Shown: positions 59,698-64,000 of the stretch, piece by piece
How the letters are laid out: the number at the start of each line of letters is the position of its first letter
Numbering within the stretch: the stretch's first letter is position 1
Source of the DNA: Ligilactobacillus saerimneri DSM 16049
Lineage (GTDB): Bacteria > Bacillota > Bacilli > Lactobacillales > Lactobacillaceae
NCBI RefSeq assembly: GCF_000423265.1
Contig: NZ_AUHQ01000004.1
Coordinates: forward strand, 1 to 64,000
Direction: 5' to 3'
DNA: 64,000 nucleotides
Translations under genes and position numbers: made by a program
Notes under the pieces: generated by a model
Database searches by the model: none
Told to the model about the DNA's origin: nothing
Seen by the model: the letters and a program-made list of their open reading frames with translations, nothing else

Positions 59698-60363
59698 TTA
59701 GAAACCTCCTGCTTTCACAAATAATTTAGGACGTAAAGTCATCAAGGTATGGACATCGGTTGACTCAAGATTGTGCAAATCACTGACATAAACAACTTTA
59801 TCCAGTGGTTCGTCCGCCGGGCGGTCAGCCACGATCGTGACTACATCCCCGATCCGGACTTGTTGGGCAGTATTTAAATCACCGACAATTACTGCTCGTG
59901 TGTTATCTTCATAACCAGCATGAACAATTCCTTGTACTTCACCTAGAACATAAATATTACCTGTCGCCTGTAAGATGCCCCCCTGGTGAACACTCCCAAA
60001 GAACAAGACATCGCCTTTGATCGTGACCACCTGACCATTGCGAACCACCCGCCCAACACGGTGGGTACTACGCTGGTTCATCAAGTCTAAAGCAACATCG
60101 GTCCGAATTACATCCGCAGTAATCCGGTGAATGGAAAATCCTTCGAACCGACTAACAATTTTCTCAATCTCTTTCTTTTCTTCTGCCGTTAAAAGACGCA
60201 TCCCTGTCGCAATGTCAAATGCAGTCTGTTTTTGATTAGCATTATTCATCCGGAGTTCTTTTAATAACTTCTCCAATTCACTGGTAATTTCAGCAAAATT
60301 TACCCGTGAATCTAAAATGATTTCGAATCCTTCTTTATGACCTTTTAATGTTACGGCTTGCAT
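59698..60363 (-). CDS. minC: septum-site determining protein MinC
   Basis: 221 aa. The N-terminal domain (1-100) inhibits FtsZ assembly. The C-terminal beta-helix (about 105-205) contains GRVVRNGQVVTIKGDVLFFG, GGILQATGNIYVLGEVQGIV and AGYEDNTRAVIVGDL, the MinD-binding right-handed helix. Downstream of mreD and directly in front of minD. Lactobacilli with both Min proteins and DivIVA but no MinE or MinJ in view are typical. Confidence 0.93.
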   Translation of the reverse strand: MQAVTLKGHKEGFEIILDSRVNFAEITSELEKLLKELRMNNANQKQTAFDIATGMRLLTAEEKKEIEKIVSRFEGFSIHRITADVIRTDVALDLMNQRSTHRVGRVVRNGQVVTIKGDVLFFGSVHQGGILQATGNIYVLGEVQGIVHAGYEDNTRAVIVGDLNTAQQVRIGDVVTIVADRPADEPLDKVVYVSDLHNLESTDVHTLMTLRPKLFVKAGGF

Positions 60364-60378
60364 CCTGGCACTTCCTTA

Positions 60379-60900
60379 TCACATTTTTTCGAAAAGACTT
60401 TTAAGTGGAATAAATAAGATAACAAACATTGCTAGGTTATATGCCAAGGTTGGCCCCAATGTTCGTGCAATGAACGTTGTTAGACCAGCATCTGTAAATC
60501 CAATCAAAGAATTAACAAGGTAGAAAAGCAAAGTCAATAACGTTACATCAATTAGATAAATTAATAGTACCACAATAAAAGAGCCTGTGAAAAATTGATA
60601 TGTCTTTTGGGTCAAATAAACCACCAAGGGCAACAGGATTACAAAGATTCCTAAGATCCCTGTGTAATAGAGGTCAAAGAAAAAGCCGGCGATCCCTGCC
60701 CACAAGAGAATGTGTTCTGCTTGACTGTAACATACTGCCATGATGAGCCACAAAAGCAGTAAGCGACTTTCAATCGCAACTGCTGGCGTAAACATCTCTG
60801 GTGCAAATGCTTGGGTGATTGTTCCATCAAGAAAAAGGGCGATGAACAAGCCGAGCGGAAAGAGGTACTTTATCCGTGAACTATGCATATCCCCGATCAA
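60379..60900 (-). CDS. mreD: rod-shape protein MreD
   Basis: 173 aa with five to six membrane spans. FLDGTITQAFAPEMFTPAVA and FFDLYYTGILGIFVILLPLV are typical. MreD is the membrane partner of MreC in the elongation complex. It overlaps mreC by 4 nt, consistent with translational coupling. Confidence 0.9.
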   Translation of the reverse strand: MIGDMHSSRIKYLFPLGLFIALFLDGTITQAFAPEMFTPAVAIESRLLLLWLIMAVCYSQAEHILLWAGIAGFFFDLYYTGILGIFVILLPLVVYLTQKTYQFFTGSFIVVLLIYLIDVTLLTLLFYLVNSLIGFTDAGLTTFIARTLGPTLAYNLAMFVILFIPLKSLFEKM

Positions 60901-61748
60901 TCCTTTCTCAATGTCACAGTAACCATACTTAAATCAGAGAAATCTGCCGCTGGATCAATATAAATTTTTGTTGGTAAACCGGCATCCCCATTTTTCACCT
61001 TAGCTACTGTACCAACTAATAAGCCCTTAGGTGTTGTCCCACCTAGTCCAGAAGTTACTACTTTAGTACCTTTCTTCACTTTATCTTTGGAAGTGATTTG
61101 CCCCATGATTAATTGGTTGGTATCATCATCAAAATCTGTGATCAACCCATTGATAATAGTTCCCGACTTAGCAGCTACCTGGACGGGGAAACGGTTGGAT
61201 GAGTCGTTCTTAGTGGAAAGCAACTCTACCTTACTGTTGGACTTATTGACCTCAGTCACCCGTCCAATCAAGCCTCGATCAGAGAGTACAGCAGAACCTT
61301 TGACCACGCCAGCCAAAGACCCCTTACTGATGACAATTTGGTTTTGCCAAGTTGAAGGTGCCCGTGAAATTGTATAAGCATTAATCTTACTAAATTCTGT
61401 CAAACTCTTATTTAACTTCAGTTGTTTCTTGAGGTCGGCATTTTCCTGACGCAAAGTTGCATTGGTTGCCTTTTCTGCCGCCACACTATCCACTTGCTTT
61501 TTGAGCTGTTGATTCTCATGATATGTGTTCAACAAGTCCGCAGTACTTGCTCCGGCGCTCCTAACTGCCTTAACCGGATAGCCCACCACCCGGTCGACCA
61601 ATCCAGCAGCATCATTGCCAAAACTCTGAATAAAAGTCGGGGTATTGCGGTTATTCCGCACCATAATTGAGAAGGCAATCAGTAAAAAACTAACGATTAA
61701 CCCCACTAGGGTGATCACGAGCTTCTTATTCAAGAAATACTTTTGCAT
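60897..61748 (-). CDS. mreC: rod-shape protein MreC
   Basis: 283 aa. One N-terminal membrane span (about 8-28), a coiled coil at about 65-105 (LLNTYHENQQLKKQVDSVAA, LRQENADLKKQLKLNK), and two extracytoplasmic beta-barrels with VISKGSLAGVVKGSAVLSDR and LVGTVAKVKNGD. It links the inner MreB filament to wall synthases during elongation. Together with MreB and MreD this indicates a rod-shaped cell. Confidence 0.94.
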   Translation of the reverse strand: MQKYFLNKKLVITLVGLIVSFLLIAFSIMVRNNRNTPTFIQSFGNDAAGLVDRVVGYPVKAVRSAGASTADLLNTYHENQQLKKQVDSVAAEKATNATLRQENADLKKQLKLNKSLTEFSKINAYTISRAPSTWQNQIVISKGSLAGVVKGSAVLSDRGLIGRVTEVNKSNSKVELLSTKNDSSNRFPVQVAAKSGTIINGLITDFDDDTNQLIMGQITSKDKVKKGTKVVTSGLGGTTPKGLLVGTVAKVKNGDAGLPTKIYIDPAADFSDLSMVTVTLRKD

Positions 61749-61767
61749 TTTTATCCTCCAATAAATA

Positions 61768-61840
61768 ACAAAGCCGTACCAGTTGCTTATTGGGCAGTCT
61801 GACCATCCTCCACCCCATCTGATACGACTTTGTTAGTCAA
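61768..61840 (-). terminator. hairpin between mreB and mreC, possible attenuator
   Basis: On the minus strand ACAAAGTCGTATCAG pairs with CTGGTACGGCTTTGT (15 bp with wobbles) around a 40-nt loop, right after the mreB stop. It is followed by TATTTATTGGAGG, so partial termination or mRNA processing before mreC is possible. Confidence 0.5.
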
Positions 61841-61843
61841 AAT

Positions 61844-62848
61844 TTATTTCTTTTTCATAACGTCAATGCTCTTGAGTGATTCGCCAGTCCCGATAGCTAC
61901 ACAGTCCAGTGGTTCAGATGCAACAAACACCGGCACTTTAGTAGCGTCAGAAATAACTTCTGGTAAGTGGCGTAACTGTGCACCCCCACCAGTCAAGACA
62001 ATCCCGTGATCGATAACATCGGCCGCAATTTCAGGAGATGTTTCTTCAAGTGTTTCCTTGATAGCAGTGATGATTTCCTGGATAACTTCTTGGATAGCTT
62101 CCGCTACATCAACGGCTGGAATTTCGATCGTCTTTGGCAAGCCAGTAACTAAGTCCCGACCCCGAATTGTTTGATCATCCAGGTCTTTAGCAGCTTCAAC
62201 AGATGCAGAAGCAATATCCATCTTGAGCTGTTCTGCTGTTCTTTCCCCAATCAAGAGGTTGTACTTTTGACGTACATAATAGATGATTGCATCATCCAGC
62301 TTGTCCCCTGCCAAACGAATGGAACGGCTTGATACAATCCCCCCTAAGGAAATAGTAGCAACATCAGTGGTCCCACCACCAATATCAACAACCATGCTCC
62401 CAGTTGGATCCATAACTGGCAAACCAGCCCCGATAGCAGCTGCGAATGGTTCTTCGATAACATATGCATCACGAGCTCCTGCCACTCGAGTCGCATCGAT
62501 AACGGCCCGCTTTTCAACTTCGGTAACCCCACTTGGGACACAAACCATCACATATGGCTTGTTGGACCGCTTACCCATTGCTTTTTCAATGTAGTACTTC
62601 ATCATTGCCACTGTTGTATCGTAGTCGGCAATAACCCCGTCCTTCATAGGGCGGATAGCTACGATGCTAGCTGGTGTCCGACCGATCATATCACGGGCTT
62701 CAGACCCAACTGATACGATTTCACCTGTCTTAGTATTTTTGGCAACAACTGATGGTTCCCGTAAAACAATACCCTTACCTTCAGCATAAACAATCGTATT
62801 GGCTGTCCCTAAGTCAATCCCGATGTTATTACTTCTAATTCCAAACAC
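61844..62848 (-). CDS. mreB: rod-shape actin-like protein MreB
   Basis: 334 aa. Actin-fold motifs are [69 protein letters not shown] and [15 protein letters not shown]. It polymerises under the membrane and guides lateral wall insertion. First gene of the mreB-mreC-mreD-minC-minD leftward set. Confidence 0.97.
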   Translation of the reverse strand: MFGIRSNNIGIDLGTANTIVYAEGKGIVLREPSVVAKNTKTGEIVSVGSEARDMIGRTPASIVAIRPMKDGVIADYDTTVAMMKYYIEKAMGKRSNKPYVMVCVPSGVTEVEKRAVIDATRVAGARDAYVIEEPFAAAIGAGLPVMDPTGSMVVDIGGGTTDVATISLGGIVSSRSIRLAGDKLDDAIIYYVRQKYNLLIGERTAEQLKMDIASASVEAAKDLDDQTIRGRDLVTGLPKTIEIPAVDVAEAIQEVIQEIITAIKETLEETSPEIAADVIDHGIVLTGGGAQLRHLPEVISDATKVPVFVASEPLDCVAIGTGESLKSIDVMKKK

Positions 62849-62975
62849 TATCTTTCATCCCTTCATATTAGCAATTGCTTTTTTACGAATATTATTACCT
62901 AAAGTCATAATTAGGTATTAGAATACGCGTTTTTGGCTTACAAAAACAAATTTAGTGTAAATCTTAACAAATAAT

Positions 62976-63191
62976 TTAGGAGTGTTCTTCGACCACAACG
63001 TTGACAGCTTGCGGTTTGCCACGGCGTCCCTCAACTGTCACGTAGGAGACCTTAGCGCCCACTTGTAGCGTCCGCAAGCCCGGGGTTTTAATCCCAGTAA
63101 AGTGCACAAAAATATCATCTCCCCGTAAATCAGGTGTGATATAACCATAGCCCTTAGCGCTATCAAAAAAGTGAACTGTTCCCGTTAACAT
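62976..63191 (-). CDS. cold-shock-domain protein
   Basis: 71 aa, a single cold-shock domain. RNP1-like KGYGYITP (residues 13-20) and RNP2-like DDIFVHFTGI (25-34) are present, with GTVHFFDSAKG at the start. It is more divergent from the main CspA proteins than usual (KGYGYI for KGFGFI, extra Arg/Gly GRRGKPQAVNV at the end). Binds single-stranded RNA or DNA and probably melts mRNA structure. Monocistronic. The 264 bp upstream (63192-63455) show no supported gene. Confidence 0.9.
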   Translation of the reverse strand: MLTGTVHFFDSAKGYGYITPDLRGDDIFVHFTGIKTPGLRTLQVGAKVSYVTVEGRRGKPQAVNVVVEEHS

Positions 63192-63455
63192 AGCCGTCTC
63201 CTTAAATAATGTTTTACTAACAAATTATAACACACCATTTTTTACGTTGGTATATCAACTTTTTGGTAGCGTTTTATCTAATTTGCAGTTGTTTTTACCG
63301 TTGATCCCGAACATTCATATGATCTATCTTTTAAACCCACTTATCCTGTGTTTTTACTTGCTTGGAAAAGACGTTGGGTACCAAGTTTATCAGCTAGTAC
63401 CAAAATCAATGCTAGGTGTCATCATTTGCTCCCATGCCAAATCGATACTCTCCTG

Positions 63456-64000
63456 CTAGTCAGCATACTTCAAAGCTGGCAGAACATTATATTCCCGTAA
63501 ACTAAGATACTTTCCATCCCCAATAATCAAATGATCAATCAGGTTGATCCCTAACAGTTGCCCACACTGTGCCAAGCGTTGTGACATCTGAATATCGCTT
63601 TGTGATGGGGTGGGATCCCCACTAGGATGATTGTGGGCGATAATGAAGCCGGCCGCTGCATACTTTACTGCCAAATGCATAATCTCGCGCGGATGCCCGT
63701 TGGCAGAATTGATAGTGCCGCGTGAAATCTCTTTTTCTGCGATAATTTTGTTTTTGGTATTGAGATACAATCCTAATAAAACTTCCTGCTGTAAGCTCTG
63801 CATCTTTGGTAGCAGGTATTGTCCGGCCGTCTTACTAGAACACATTTGCCCTAACGTTAGTTTTCGTGTTGTTAATAAGCGTCGCTTTAACTCTAATGGT
63901 GCAGCAAGCTGTAAGTAATCTTCCTGTAACCAGTTGCGTAACTCGTGCAGTGTACATGTTTCCAACCCACGTAAGGAACAAACATCCGTCATAATTGCTG
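63456..64000 (-). CDS. radC: RadC-family protein (JAMM motif), N-terminus cut by window end
   Basis: The frame stays open to the window edge, so the annotated ATG at 63992 is probably internal and the gene continues past 64000. The visible 178+ residues carry the C-terminal JAB1/MPN-like domain with the metal motif AHNHPSGDPTPSQSD, preceded by LYLNTKNKIIAEKEISRG and YAAAGF. The catalytic Glu (LQQEVLLGLYL region) is present. Despite the name, no repair function has been proven; RadC proteins are frequent near mreB in Firmicutes, as here. Confidence 0.9.
   Translation of the reverse strand, partial: AIMTDVCSLRGLETCTLHELRNWLQEDYLQLAAPLELKRRLLTTRKLTLGQMCSSKTAGQYLLPKMQSLQQEVLLGLYLNTKNKIIAEKEISRGTINSANGHPREIMHLAVKYAAAGFIIAHNHPSGDPTPSQSDIQMSQRLAQCGQLLGINLIDHLIIGDGKYLSLREYNVLPALKYAD

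Noticed and set aside
63247-63459. Rightward 70-codon frame between the cold-shock and radC genes
   Set aside because: Hydrophobic but without ribosome site or family resemblance; it overlaps only the radC stop. I see no supported gene in 63192-63455.

Overview
The window reads as chromosome of a low-to-mid GC Lactobacillaceae bacterium carrying the early and lysogeny half of a siphophage-type prophage. The host assignment rests on the mraZ-rsmH-ftsL-pbp2B-murE-mraY-murD-murG-divIB-ftsA-ftsZ-sepF-yggT-ylmH-divIVA order, the T-box before ileS, the ThiT transporter under a TPP riboswitch, and DUF1831, DUF3397 and DUF4044 genes. MurE has the DNPR motif of meso-diaminopimelate (mDAP) ligases, and dapF, lysC and an asnB lie nearby. 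This points to an mDAP-type lactobacillus (Lactiplantibacillus, Paucilactobacillus or an agilis/ruminis-like lineage). I cannot name the species.

Region 1 (1-18.4 kb, prophage). From right to left: integrase (17266-18399), then rightward lysogeny genes (repressor, ImmA-type protease, a protein with two HTH domains, a lipoprotein, a PH-domain protein, and a two-gene operon ending in a coiled-coil membrane protein). A divergent control region with three palindromic operators sits at 13.55-13.7 kb. Leftward early genes follow: Cro-like regulator, antirepressor and several very small proteins. A second divergent switch at 11.2 kb is built around a perfect 16-bp inverted repeat. The replication and recombination module holds Gam-like protein, helicase, Sak4-like ATPase, DUF669 protein with an SSB-like tail, prim-pol, VapE-type helicase, a repeat-rich candidate origin, and VRR-NUC nuclease. 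After it come DUF3310, ArpU, and a self-contained Panacea toxin-antitoxin cassette with its own promoter and terminator. Late phage genes would lie left of the window.

Region 2 (18.5-31.9 kb). A lipid kinase faces a long leftward run: dapF, NUDIX hydrolase, a small membrane protein, mtnN, cysteine desulfurase, DUF1831, mnmA, histidine phosphatase, TPR protein and recD2. Cysteine desulfurase and MnmA together make 2-thiouridine in tRNA. An LPXTG surface-protein gene at 29.2-31.7 kb is broken in its signal-peptide region by two stops and a frameshift.

Region 3 (31.9-53.3 kb). The division and wall cluster runs leftward from mraZ (MraZ-type repeats in front) to divIVA and T-box-controlled ileS. 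Behind mraZ lie DUF3397, aspartate kinase and an AsnB-type amidotransferase that may amidate mDAP rather than make asparagine.

Region 4 (53.3-64 kb). A short accessory patch holds a tandem pair of paralogous small proteins, an orphan LSM-like protein and a frameshifted gene remnant. Then come DUF4044, ThiT with its TPP riboswitch, an alpha/beta hydrolase, cardiolipin synthase, minD-minC, mreD-mreC-mreB, a cold-shock-like protein, and a radC cut by the window end.
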